A stretch of 64,000 nt of DNA, taken from Micromonospora andamanensis (GTDB lineage: Bacteria > Actinomycetota > Actinomycetes > Mycobacteriales > Micromonosporaceae). Positions 43,121 through 54,049 of the stretch are shown piece by piece; within the stretch, counting starts at the first letter, position 1; each line of letters begins with the position of its first letter. The notes beneath the pieces are model-generated. The model saw only the letters and a program-made list of their open reading frames with translations, ran no database searches and was not told the origin of the DNA. Location: contig NZ_BOOZ01000016.1 in the NCBI RefSeq assembly GCF_016863495.1, positions 62,001-126,000 of the forward strand, written 5' to 3'. Made by a program: the position numbers and the translations under genes.

Positions 43121-43633
43121 GTGCAGTGGAGTACCGACGTGAGCGGCGGGGTGCTCGGCGGCCGGCAGGCCCGGACCCGGATCACCGAGCTGATCCGGGC
43201 CGCGCGGATCTGCACCCTGACCACGCTCTCCCTCGACGGTCGGCTGGTGGCCCGGCCGATGACGCTTCAGCGGGCGGAGTTCGACGGGCAGCTGTGGTTC
43301 TTCGCGTACGCCGGATCGTCGACGGTCCGGCAGGTGCGGGTGAACCCGGAGATCGAGCTGAGCCTGCACGACCCGCGGGCCCAGGTGTGGGCATCGATCA
43401 CCGGCAGCGCCCGGGACGACCATGACCAGGCGCGCGCCGAGCGGCTGTGGCACCCGGGACTGGCCGCGTGGTTCCCGGACGGTCCGGCGACGGCGGGTCT
43501 GACGCTTGTCGTCGTGCACCCCACGGCCGCCCGGTGCTGGGACGCCCGGGGTGGCCAGGCCGAGTTGATCGGCCCGGTCGGCGCGGCGTCAAGCGGTGGA
43601 TCTCCGGCCGATCGCCGGGAGGCTGGCTACTGA
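43121..43633 (+). CDS. Pyridoxamine 5'-phosphate oxidase-like (general stress) split-barrel protein
   Basis: A 170-residue FMN-binding split-barrel protein of the general stress / PNPOx-like family. It has ITELIRAARICTLTTLSLDG, RPMTLQRAEFDGQLWFFAYA and VNPEIELSLHDPRAQVWASI, the flavin-binding elements. Members bind FMN, FAD or F420 and act in stress or redox reactions. GTG at 43121 is chosen; GTG at 43139 (VSGGVLGG) is an equally possible start. Confidence 0.82.
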   Translation: MQWSTDVSGGVLGGRQARTRITELIRAARICTLTTLSLDGRLVARPMTLQRAEFDGQLWFFAYAGSSTVRQVRVNPEIELSLHDPRAQVWASITGSARDDHDQARAERLWHPGLAAWFPDGPATAGLTLVVVHPTAARCWDARGGQAELIGPVGAASSGGSPADRREAGY

Positions 43634-43790
43634 CCGGTAGCGGGGCGCGGTGCGGGCAGTACCGAGCGGCGACTACAGTTCGTAGGGACGGCCCGCCCCG
43701 GGCCGGCAACGGTGCCGAGGGTCCGCGCTGACACATATCCTGGGGCTTGATCGGGCTTGACCAGATGCTCCCCAGGAGGATGAGCGGATC

Positions 43791-44819
43791 ATGCGTATCG
43801 GCGTGCTCACCGGCGGCGGCGACTGCCCGGGTCTCAACGCGGTCATCCGGGCGGTGGTCCGTAAGGGCGTCGCCAGCTACGGCCACGAGTTCGTGGGTTT
43901 CCGCGACGGTTGGAAGGGTCCGCTGGAGGGGCTGTCCCGCCCGCTCGGCATCGCGGAGGTCCGCGGCATCCTGCCCCGTGGCGGTACGATCCTCGGCTCC
44001 TCCCGGACCAACCCGTTCAAGATCGAGAACGGTGTCGAGCGGATCAAGGACAACCTGGCCGCGCAGGGGGTCGACGCGCTCATCGCCATCGGCGGTGAGG
44101 ACACCCTCGGCGTTGCCACCAAGCTCCACGAGCTGGGCGTCAACGTCATCGGCGTGCCGAAGACCATCGACAACGACCTCGGCGCGACCGACTACACGTT
44201 CGGCTTCGACACCGCCGTCAACATCGCCATGGAGGCGATCGACAGGCTGCACACCACCGCCGAGAGCCACCACCGCACCCTGGTGGTCGAGGTGATGGGC
44301 CGGCACGCCGGCTGGATCGCCCTGCACGCCGGCCTGGCCGGCGGCGCCAACGTGATCCTGCTCCCCGAGCGCAACTTCGACGTCGAGCAGGTCGCCGGCT
44401 ACGTCGAGAAGCGCTTCCAGCACCAGTACGCCCCGATCGTCGTGGTCGCCGAGGGCGCCCAGCCGCTGGAGGGCCAGATGGTCCTGCAGAACCAGGAGCT
44501 GGACGCGTTCGGTCACGTCCGGCTCGGCGGCATCGGCCAGTGGCTGGCCGAGCAGCTGGAGGCCAAGACCGGCAAGGAGGCCCGCACGGTCGTGCTCGGC
44601 CACATCCAGCGCGGCGGTACCCCCACCGCGTTCGACCGGGTGCTCGCCACCCGGCTGGGCCTGCAGGCCATCGACGCCGCCCACGAGGGTGACTGGGGCA
44701 AGATGGTCGCGATGCAGAGCACCAACATCGTCCGTGTCCCGCTCGCCGACGCGACCGCCGAGCTCAAGACCGTTCCGCTGGAGCGGTACGCCGAGGCCGA
44801 GGTCTTCTTCGGTAGCTGA
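43791..44819 (+). CDS. pfkA: 6-phosphofructokinase, predicted pyrophosphate-dependent
   Basis: A 342-residue PfkA-family enzyme that phosphorylates fructose 6-phosphate. It begins RIGVLTGGGDCPGLNAVIRA and has the catalytic PKTIDNDLGA. The phosphoryl-donor site reads GGEDTLG: Asp is at position 104 and Lys at position 124, the pair that in characterised PFKs (such as the Amycolatopsis methanolica enzyme) marks use of pyrophosphate, while ATP-using enzymes have Gly at 104. The donor is thus predicted, not shown. AGGAGG lies 11 bases before the ATG. Confidence 0.92.
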   Translation: MRIGVLTGGGDCPGLNAVIRAVVRKGVASYGHEFVGFRDGWKGPLEGLSRPLGIAEVRGILPRGGTILGSSRTNPFKIENGVERIKDNLAAQGVDALIAIGGEDTLGVATKLHELGVNVIGVPKTIDNDLGATDYTFGFDTAVNIAMEAIDRLHTTAESHHRTLVVEVMGRHAGWIALHAGLAGGANVILLPERNFDVEQVAGYVEKRFQHQYAPIVVVAEGAQPLEGQMVLQNQELDAFGHVRLGGIGQWLAEQLEAKTGKEARTVVLGHIQRGGTPTAFDRVLATRLGLQAIDAAHEGDWGKMVAMQSTNIVRVPLADATAELKTVPLERYAEAEVFFGS

Positions 44820-44889
44820 TCGTCGTTCCGGCGTCGCGGACGGGCCGCCGGGCCCACCGCGACGCCGGCCCACGAAGGGGGTACGCCAG

Positions 44890-45708
44890 GTGTCAGCCGG
44901 GGTGCACACGGTCGCGGTGATCGGAGCGGGCAAGATCGGCGAGCTGATGCTCTCCGGGCTGCTGCGGTCGGGCTGGCCGGTGGACCGGCTGCTGGCCACC
45001 GCCCGCCGTCCGGCCCGCGCCGAGGAACTGGCCGCCCGCTACGGCGTACGGGTGGTGGACAACCTCACCGCCGTGGACGAGGCCGAGGTGCTGGCCGTCT
45101 CGGTGAAGCCGCAGGACGCCGCCGCGCTGCTGGACGAGATCGGCCCCAAGGTGCCGCCCGGCAAGCTGCTGATCTCGCTCTGCGCCGGCCTGCCCAGCAG
45201 CTTCTTCAGCCGCCGGCTGCCCGAGGGCACCCCGGTGGTGCGGGTGATGACCAACACCCCTGCCCTGGTGGACCAGGCGATGACCGCCATCTCGGCCGGC
45301 GCTTACGCCACAGGCGAGCACCTGGCGCTGGCCGAGGAGATGTTCAAGCCGCTGGGCGCGACCATCCGGGTGCCGGAGACCCAGCAGGACGCGGTGACCG
45401 CCCTCTCCGGCTCCGGCCCGGCCTACTTCTACCTGCTTGTCGAGGCGATGACCGACGCCGGCATCCTGCTCGGCCTGCCCCGCCAGGTGGCGCACGACCT
45501 GATCGTGCAGACCGCGATCGGCTCGGCGGTGATGCTGCGCGACTCCGGCGAACACCCGGTGAAGCTGCGCGAGGCGGTCACCTCGCCCGCCGGCACCACC
45601 ATCTCCGCCATCCGAGAACTGGAGAACCACGGCGTACGCGCGGCCCTGCTGGCCGCCCTCGAGGCCGCCCGCGACCGTGCCCGCGAACTAGCCACCCAGG
45701 CCGAGTAA
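44890..45708 (+). CDS. proC: Pyrroline-5-carboxylate reductase
   Basis: A 272-residue ProC that reduces 1-pyrroline-5-carboxylate to proline with NAD(P)H. The Rossmann motif AVIGAGKIGELMLSGLL opens the protein, and the signature VTALSGSGPAYFYLLVEAM lies near residue 170, followed by VTSPAGTTISAIRELE, the substrate-binding region. GTG at 44890 gives seven residues before the first strand; no strong ribosome-binding site is visible beyond GGGGG. An internal GTG (VHTVAVIG) is possible. Confidence 0.93.
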   Translation: MSAGVHTVAVIGAGKIGELMLSGLLRSGWPVDRLLATARRPARAEELAARYGVRVVDNLTAVDEAEVLAVSVKPQDAAALLDEIGPKVPPGKLLISLCAGLPSSFFSRRLPEGTPVVRVMTNTPALVDQAMTAISAGAYATGEHLALAEEMFKPLGATIRVPETQQDAVTALSGSGPAYFYLLVEAMTDAGILLGLPRQVAHDLIVQTAIGSAVMLRDSGEHPVKLREAVTSPAGTTISAIRELENHGVRAALLAALEAARDRARELATQAE

Positions 45709-45732
45709 CCCCTCCCCACCCCCGCCCATCCG

Positions 45733-45793
45733 CGTTGATCATGAGGTTAGCGGCAGTAGTCGATCTCTGAACTGCCTAACCTCATGATCAACG
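45733..45793. repeat. Intergenic palindromic element A
   Basis: Eighteen-base perfect inverted arms, CGTTGATCATGAGGTTAG at 45733-45750 and its complement at 45776-45793, with an inner GCAGT/ACTGC match. It lies between proC and the DUF2203 gene and could end proC transcription. It belongs to the GATCWTG palindrome family seen again at 48201 and 53923. Confidence 0.65.
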
Positions 45794-45868
45794 GGAGTGG
45801 GACGCTTTCGGCGTACCGGAGTGTGGTGGGGGGTCGGTGCGGTGATCGGGGTGGCGCATACTGGCGCG

Positions 45869-46219
45869 GTGTTCACTCTCGCCCAGGCTCGGCACCTGGT
45901 AGCCACCCTGCATCCCCGGATCGACGAACTGATCCGGGTCCGGGCCGACCTGGCCGAGTTGCAGGCCGACCTGGCCGGCCACGGGCTCAGCGCACTCGGT
46001 GGTCGGGCCGAGGTCAAGGGCCTGGAGGCCCGGCTGTACGCGGTCCTCGACGAGATCCAGCAGCACGGCATCGAGGTCAAGAGCGTGGCGCCGGTGCTGC
46101 TCGACTTCCCCGGTGAGCGCGAGGGCCGGCAGGTGCTCTGGTGCTGGCTGGAGGGCGACACCGACGTGCGCTGGTACCACCGCGCCGACTGCGGCTTCGC
46201 CGGGCGCCGCCCGATCTGA
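45869..46219 (+). CDS. DUF2203 family protein
   Basis: A 116-residue protein of the DUF2203 family, with FTLAQARHLVATLHPRIDEL, a second coiled-coil helix, GIEVKSVAPVLLDFPGEREG, and the conserved C-terminal CWLEGDTDVRWYHRADCGF. The function is unknown, although the small size and the Cys/His-containing end suggest a binding role. GTG at 45869 begins directly at the conserved region; the upstream frame is low-quality sequence. Confidence 0.8.
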   Translation: MFTLAQARHLVATLHPRIDELIRVRADLAELQADLAGHGLSALGGRAEVKGLEARLYAVLDEIQQHGIEVKSVAPVLLDFPGEREGRQVLWCWLEGDTDVRWYHRADCGFAGRRPI

Positions 46220-46321
46220 CCCGGGCCGGATCGGACGGCGACCGCTGGATGTGGGTACGGCGGCGAAGCCTGAGCCCGATCAGGGGCGGGGCGTAGGCGC
46301 GCGGCCGGCTAGTCTCTGCCG

Positions 46322-46801
46322 GTGAGCGACGTGCGGCGGGCGACTGTGGACGACGCCCGGGAGCTGGTCCGGTTGCGGACGGTCATGTTGGGCGCGATGG
46401 GTGGCGCGCCGCCGGAGCCCGGCGAGTGGCAGCACACCGCCCTGGGTACGCTCCGGCGACAGCTGCCGGATCCGGAGGCCGACCTCGCCGCGTACGTCGT
46501 GGATGCGCCGGGCCGGCCCGGGACGCTTGCCGCCTGCGCGGTCGGTGTGGTCGACCTGCGGCTCGGCGGGCCGATGGACCCGAGCGGCCGGTCCGGGTAC
46601 GTCTTCAACGTGGCGACCGATCCGGCGTACCGTCGTCGGGGTTTCTCGCGGGCCTGCCTTGTCGCGTTGCTGGACTGGTTCGCCGACCGGGGTGTGCGCA
46701 CGGTGGACCTGAAGGCCAGCCCGGAGGGCGAGCCGCTCTACCGGGAGCTCGGCTTCCGTCAAACGTCGATGGCCGCGATGCGGCGGGTCGGAGGGCCTTG
46801 A
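46322..46801 (+). CDS. GNAT family N-acetyltransferase
   Basis: A 159-residue GNAT acetyltransferase. The acetyl-CoA-binding motif A is FNVATDPAYRRRGFSRACLV (pyrophosphate loop RRRGFS), followed by LLDWFADRGVRTVDLKASP and YRELGFRQTSMAAMRR, the C-terminal motif B. The acceptor (small molecule, tRNA or protein) is unknown. It overlaps the next acetyltransferase gene by one base (TGATG), so the two are co-translated. Confidence 0.85.
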   Translation: MSDVRRATVDDARELVRLRTVMLGAMGGAPPEPGEWQHTALGTLRRQLPDPEADLAAYVVDAPGRPGTLAACAVGVVDLRLGGPMDPSGRSGYVFNVATDPAYRRRGFSRACLVALLDWFADRGVRTVDLKASPEGEPLYRELGFRQTSMAAMRRVGGP

Positions 46802-47370
46802 TGTTCGCCACACCACTGGATGCCGACGCCGAGCTGCGGCCGTTGAACCCGTGGCACGCCGAGGAGTTCTTGGCCAACCTGGACCGGTCACGACAGCACA
46901 TCGCGCCCTGGGTGTCGCCGTCCTTCGTGGCCACCGACCTCGACGGGGCGCGGCACGTGCTCCAGCGTTACGCCGACAGGTGGGCCCGGGACGACGGCGG
47001 CATCTGGGGGATCTGGTCCGATGGCACGCTGGTCGGTGGGGTGCTGCTGGTGTCGCTCAACGCGGCGTCCGGGGTTTGTGAGGCGGGTTGCTGGCTGGAA
47101 CCGGCCGCGGAGGGGCGGGGCCTGGTGACCAGGGCTGTCGAACGACTGATCGACTGGGTGCTCGTCGAGCGGGGGCTGCACCGGGTCGAGTGGCAGACAA
47201 ACGCCGGCAACGTGCGCAGCATCGCGGTGGCCCGCCGGCTGGGCATGCGCCGCGACGGTGTGCTGCGGGACGCGTTACCGGGTCCGCAGGGGCGTATCGA
47301 CCTGGAGGTCTGGTCGGTGTTGGCCCCTGAGTGGCGGACCCGGCGCGCCGGCAGTGACGAGCCGCGCTGA
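46801..47370 (+). CDS. RimJ/RimL-type GNAT acetyltransferase
   Basis: A 189-residue GNAT related to RimJ/RimL protein-terminal acetyltransferases. It has the family start LRPLNPWHAEEFLANLDRS, the acetyl-CoA loop LEPAAEGRGLVTRAVERL, and RVEWQTNAGNVRSIAVARRL, whose asparagines contact CoA. A TTA leucine codon occurs at codon 159 (47275-47277). Its C-terminus and stop codon are partly duplicated downstream (47345-47419). Confidence 0.85.
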   Translation: MFATPLDADAELRPLNPWHAEEFLANLDRSRQHIAPWVSPSFVATDLDGARHVLQRYADRWARDDGGIWGIWSDGTLVGGVLLVSLNAASGVCEAGCWLEPAAEGRGLVTRAVERLIDWVLVERGLHRVEWQTNAGNVRSIAVARRLGMRRDGVLRDALPGPQGRIDLEVWSVLAPEWRTRRAGSDEPR

Positions 47371-47419
47371 GTCGAGGGTCGGGCAGGCGCCGGCAGTGAC
47401 GAGCTGCGTTGAGTCGAGG
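47345..47419. repeat. 33-bp direct repeat spanning the acetyltransferase stop codon
   Basis: 47345-47377 and 47387-47419 are 33-base copies differing at two positions, 42 bases (14 codons) apart. Read in frame, the first gives AGSDEPR-stop and the second AGSDELR-stop. It is a tandem duplication of the 3' end, including the stop. Confidence 0.85.
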
Positions 47420-47470
47420 TGAGCCCGGGCGCATCCACGGGGCCGGCGTGGGGTGTCGGAGTGCGGCCGG

Positions 47471-48142
47471 TCAGCCGGCGGCAGCGAGGGCGGAGCGCAG
47501 GATGCCCGTGCCGGCCGGGGCTTCCCGCGCCGCGTCCGACGGATCAGCGGAGTAGATGACGCCGTAGGCCGGGGTGTCCGGCTGGAAGCGCCAGCCTTCG
47601 GCGAGCGCACCGACGTCTACCGCGTCGTACCCGATCCGGTCCAGGAAGGTGGCGACGGTTGCCTTGGCCTCGGGGTCGTCACCGGCGATCGGCAGCGCGC
47701 TGCGGTCGGCGGCGTCGCCGGGCCGGGCCAGGGTGAGCAGGTGGGTGAAGTAGATGTTGTTGAACGCCTTCACCACCCGGGACTGCGGCAGGTGGCGTTG
47801 CAGCAGCTCGCTGCTGGTGACGCTGCCCTCGTCCAACTCGGGGAACTGACCGTCCCGCTGCGGGTAGTAGTTGTTGGTGTCGATGACGACCTTGCCGGCC
47901 AGCGGCTCGGCCGGCACGGCCCGGTACGACTTGAGTGGGATGGTGACCACCACCAGGTCGCCGGCGCGAGCCGCGGCGTCGACGGTGCCCGCGCTGGCCT
48001 GCGGCCCCAGCTCCTCGACCAGGCCGGTCAGGGTGTCCGGCCCGCGTGAGTTGCTCACCACCACGTCGTAGCCGACGTGCACGGCCAGCCGCGCCAGCGT
48101 CCCTCCGATGTGTCCGCTGCCGATCAATCCCACCGTCGCCAT
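47471..48142 (-). CDS. F420-dependent NADP reductase-like oxidoreductase
   Basis: A 223-residue NAD(P)-binding protein of the NADPH-dependent F420 reductase (Fno/NpnG) type. It starts ATVGLIGSGHIGGTLARLAV, followed by VVVSNSRGPDTLTGLV (NADP phosphate pocket SNSRG), VVTIPLKSY, VVIDTNNYYPQRDGQ and VVKAFNNIYF, as in Archaeoglobus Fno. Actinomycetes make F420, so it could supply reduced F420 or use NADPH to reduce another substrate. ATG at 48142 is preferred. Confidence 0.83.
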   Translation of the reverse strand: MATVGLIGSGHIGGTLARLAVHVGYDVVVSNSRGPDTLTGLVEELGPQASAGTVDAAARAGDLVVVTIPLKSYRAVPAEPLAGKVVIDTNNYYPQRDGQFPELDEGSVTSSELLQRHLPQSRVVKAFNNIYFTHLLTLARPGDAADRSALPIAGDDPEAKATVATFLDRIGYDAVDVGALAEGWRFQPDTPAYGVIYSADPSDAAREAPAGTGILRSALAAAG

Positions 48143-48200
48143 ACCCACAGCTCCATCCCACCTGAACCCAGCGCACCCGGCCGTCCCGCCCCCCCCGATA

Positions 48201-48276
48201 CGTCGATCATGCAGTTTCTGTCGGCCCAAAAGGGTGCGAAAGCCAGAAAACGGCGACCACAACTGCAAGATCGACG
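48201..48276. repeat. Intergenic palindromic element B
   Basis: CGTCGATCATGCAGTT (48201-48216) and AACTGCAAGATCGACG (48261-48276) are 16-base inverted arms with one mismatch, with TTTCTGTCG next to the left arm. It closely matches element C at 53923. It lies between divergent/adjacent minus-strand genes. Confidence 0.65.
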
Positions 48277-48349
48277 AGGCGGGGCGGGGCGGGCGGGGCG
48301 GGCGGGGCGGGGCGAGGTAGGGCGGGGCGGGTGGGGGTGGGGGTGGGGT

Positions 48350-48838
48350 TTAGGTGGGGAGGGTTTTTTCGACTGTGGTGCGGAGGGTGGGGTCGTCGGG
48401 GGTGACGGTGGGGGCGAAGCGGGCGGCGACGGTGCCGTCGGGGGCGACCAGAAACTTCTCGAAGTTCCAGCGGACGTCGCCGGTGTGGCCGTCAGCGTCG
48501 GCGGTGTCCACCAGGGCCGCGTACAGGGGGTGACGGTCGGGGCCGTTGACCTCGACCTTCTCCGTGATCGGGAAGGTCACCCCGTAGTTGACCTGGCAGA
48601 ACTCGCTGATCTCCGCAGCGCTGCCCGGCTCCTGCCCGGCGAACTGGTTGCACGGTACGCCGAGCACCGTCAGTCCGCGATCGGCGTACTCGTCCTGGAG
48701 GGTCTGCAGGCCGGCGTACTGCGGGGTGAGGCCGCAGCGGGAGGCGACGTTGACGATCAGCAGGGCGCGTCCGCGGTACTGCGCGAGGTCGGCCGGGCCG
48801 CCGGCGAGCGCACCGACCGGAATGTCGAAGACGGTCAT
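48350..48838 (-). CDS. Glutathione peroxidase family protein (thiol peroxidase)
   Basis: A 162-residue peroxidase. The catalytic motif is NVASRCGLTPQYAGL, a cysteine rather than selenocysteine at the active site, with the conserved VLGVPCNQFAGQEPGSA (Gln and a resolving Cys) and VRWNFEKFLV (Trp, Asn). Actinobacteria make mycothiol, so the electrons probably come from thioredoxin or mycothiol. The 3' flank is an extremely G-rich stretch (48277-48349). Confidence 0.92.
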   Translation of the reverse strand: MTVFDIPVGALAGGPADLAQYRGRALLIVNVASRCGLTPQYAGLQTLQDEYADRGLTVLGVPCNQFAGQEPGSAAEISEFCQVNYGVTFPITEKVEVNGPDRHPLYAALVDTADADGHTGDVRWNFEKFLVAPDGTVAARFAPTVTPDDPTLRTTVEKTLPT

Positions 48839-48977
48839 GCCCGGAGGCTACCGCCGCGCCGGTGGCGGCGGACGGTGCGGGTGGGGCGACGTTACCGAGC
48901 GGTACCCGACCGTTGGCCGGCGGTGATGGCGTCGCCCGTCGATCTGGCCGTCCGCGCGCAATCGATACATGCACATC

Positions 48978-49006
48978 TTGACGAAGTGGTGGCGTGTGAG
49001 TAGCGT
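48978..49006 (+). promoter_or_regulatory. Predicted sigma-70-type promoter of the chitinase gene
   Basis: TTGACG at 48978-48983 and TAGCGT at 49001-49006 are 17 bases apart, the standard spacing, 46 bases before the chitinase ATG. The match to consensus is good at -35 and moderate at -10. Confidence 0.45.
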
Positions 49007-49020
49007 CTCCTCATCCTTTT

Positions 49021-49031
49021 GGAAAGTTTCC
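49021..49031. promoter_or_regulatory. Candidate operator GGAAAGTTTCC upstream of the chitinase
   Basis: GGAAA-G-TTTCC is an 11-base palindrome 20 bases before the chitinase start codon and about 15 bases downstream of the -10, where a bound repressor would block the start of transcription. Similar A/T-centred palindromes occur near actinobacterial polysaccharide-degradation genes (general recollection, not checked). Confidence 0.42.
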
Positions 49032-49051
49032 TAACTGTTTGGAGACGCCAC

Positions 49052-50680
<1,629 letters not shown>

Positions 50681-50706
50681 GCCGACGGCCGACGCGTCAC
50701 CCACAC

Positions 50707-50740
50707 GACGGGGAGGGGCCCGCACCGGCCCCTCCCCGTC
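50707..50740 (+). terminator. Terminator after the chitinase gene
   Basis: A perfect 14-base stem (GACGGGGAGGGGCC with GGCCCCTCCCCGTC) around the 6-base loop CGCACC, 27 bases after the stop. A strong intrinsic terminator shape, without a T-tract. Confidence 0.7.
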
Positions 50741-50834
50741 CCGCGTGCCCGGGGCCGATCTCCCGGCCCGACCAGCGGTGTGACAGACTCGCCGCTCGAC
50801 CGTGTCTCGATGTCCGCCATCGAGGGAGGTGACG

Positions 50835-51317
50835 ATGCGGGTCACGTACCGGCGTCCGGCGAGCACCGCCGCGCTGCTGGCCACTCTGCCCTTCGTCGTG
50901 GTCGGCTGTGGGCTCGTTGGTGGTGAGACCGAGGCGGAGCAGCCCGAGCGGGCGCCGGCTGAGGAGGCCATGCTCAAGTCTCGCGAGCGGGTCCAGGCGT
51001 ACCTCGACGCGATGGCGGCCAAGGACGTGGCGGCTGGTCGCGGCCAGCTCTGCGCGGTGCTGCACGAGGCGTTCGACGCCGCCGCCACCGAGCCGAACGG
51101 CGACTTCGCCGACCACTTCGAGGTTTCCAAGTCCGAGATCACCGACATCCGGCCCGGTCCGTCCGGGCAGGAGGTCAGCACCGCGGTCACGGTGACCGTC
51201 GGCAAGAAGAAGGCGACCCGCCCGCTGCTGTTCACCGTCACCCGCGACGGGATCGACTGGTGCATCTCCGACGAGCGGCCCGGTGCGAACAGCCCAGCCC
51301 CGGCGCCCACGCCCTGA
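50835..51317 (+). CDS. Putative lipoprotein of unknown function
   Basis: A 160-residue exported protein. The start MRVTYRRPASTAALLATLPF has a basic n-region and hydrophobic core, followed by VVVGCGL, a lipobox-like site that would put a lipid-bound cysteine at about residue 25. The rest has a helix (RVQAYLDAMAAKDVAAG) and beta-strands (VSTAVTVTVGKKKATRPLL), reminiscent of the NTF2-like or DUF4878 fold. The role is unknown. GAGGGAGG upstream supports ATG at 50835. Confidence 0.7.
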   Translation: MRVTYRRPASTAALLATLPFVVVGCGLVGGETEAEQPERAPAEEAMLKSRERVQAYLDAMAAKDVAAGRGQLCAVLHEAFDAAATEPNGDFADHFEVSKSEITDIRPGPSGQEVSTAVTVTVGKKKATRPLLFTVTRDGIDWCISDERPGANSPAPAPTP

Positions 51318-52862
<1,545 letters not shown>

Positions 52863-52870
<8 letters not shown>

Positions 52871-53894
52871 TGATCTGATCGATCTGCGGTCGGACACGGT
52901 GACCCGGCCGAGCGCCGCGATGCGGCAGGCCATGGCCGCCGCCGAGGTGGGTGACGACGTCTACGGCGAGGATCCGACGGTCAGGGCGTTGGAGGCCGAG
53001 GTCGCCGCGATGTTCGGGCACGAGGCGGCGCTGTTCTGCCCGAGCGGGTCGATGGCCAACCAGATAGCCCTGCAACTGCTGGTGCCGCCGGGCGCGGAGC
53101 TGCTCTGCGACGCCGACGCGCACGTGGTCACGTACGAGATGGGGGCCGCCGCCGCGTACGGTGGGGTCACCTCGCGGACCTGGCCACCGGTGGGCGCCCG
53201 GCTCGATCCCGACGTGGTCGCCGGCATGGTCCGTCCCGACGCCCCCTGGGTGGTGCCCACCCGGGCGATCGCGGTGGAGCAGACCCACAACCGTGGCGGC
53301 GGCGGGGTGATTCCCCTCGATACGCTGCGCGAGCTACGCCGGATCGCGGATGCCGGGCAGGTGGCGGTGCACTGCGACGGTGCGCGGATCTGGAACGCCC
53401 ACGTCGCCGACGGGGTGCCACTTGCCACCTACGGCGCGTTGTTCGACACCCTGTCGGTCTGCCTGTCCAAGGGGCTCGGCGCGCCGGTGGGTTCACTTGT
53501 CGTCGGTTCCGCCGACCGGATCGAGCGGGGCCGGGTGATCCGCAAGCGGATGGGCGGTGGGATGCGCCAGGCCGGCATCCTGGCTGCTGCCGGCCGGTAC
53601 GCCCTGGCCCACCACATCGACCGGCTGGCGGACGACCACGCGAAGGCGGCCCGGCTCGCGGAGGCGATAGCCCCGTTCGGGGTGCTGGCGACCACGGTAC
53701 GCACAAACATCGTTCCGCTGGACCTGACGAAGGCTCCGCTGGACGCGCCGGCGCTGGCCGCCCTCGCCCGCGCCGAGGGCGCGTTGATCTCGGTGCTCGG
53801 CCCCCGCACCGCCCGCCTGGTCACCCACCTCGACGTCACCGACGCCCAGGTCGACCAGGCCGCCACCACCCTCACCCACATCCTCCGCCGCTAA
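52863..53894 (+). CDS. Low-specificity L-threonine aldolase / beta-eliminating lyase
   Basis: A 343-residue PLP enzyme of the threonine aldolase family. It opens [19 protein letters not shown], with [35 protein letters not shown] and the PLP lysine in [14 protein letters not shown]. It should cleave threonine or allo-threonine to glycine and acetaldehyde. The GTG start falls inside the second copy of the 11-base repeat. Confidence 0.9.
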
Positions 53895-53922
53895 CCCCAC
53901 CCCACGCCCCACCCCCACAGCT

Positions 53923-54001
53923 TTCGCGACCTTGCAGTTTCGGTCGCCGTTAAGCCCCTTTTCACGGCTTATGTAGCGACAGAAAGTGCAAGATCGCGGA
54001 G
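53923..54001. repeat. Intergenic palindromic element C
   Basis: Imperfect inverted arms of about 26 bases: TTCGCGACCTTGCAGTTTCG near 53923-53942 and CGACAGAAAGTGCAAGATCG at 53978-53997, differing at few positions. The GATCTTGCA-TTTCTGTCG core is shared with element B. It lies between convergent genes. Confidence 0.65.
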
Positions 54002-54049
54002 CGAAGGGGCGGCGGGCGCGGGGGCGCGAGGGAGGGGAGGGGTGGGGGT

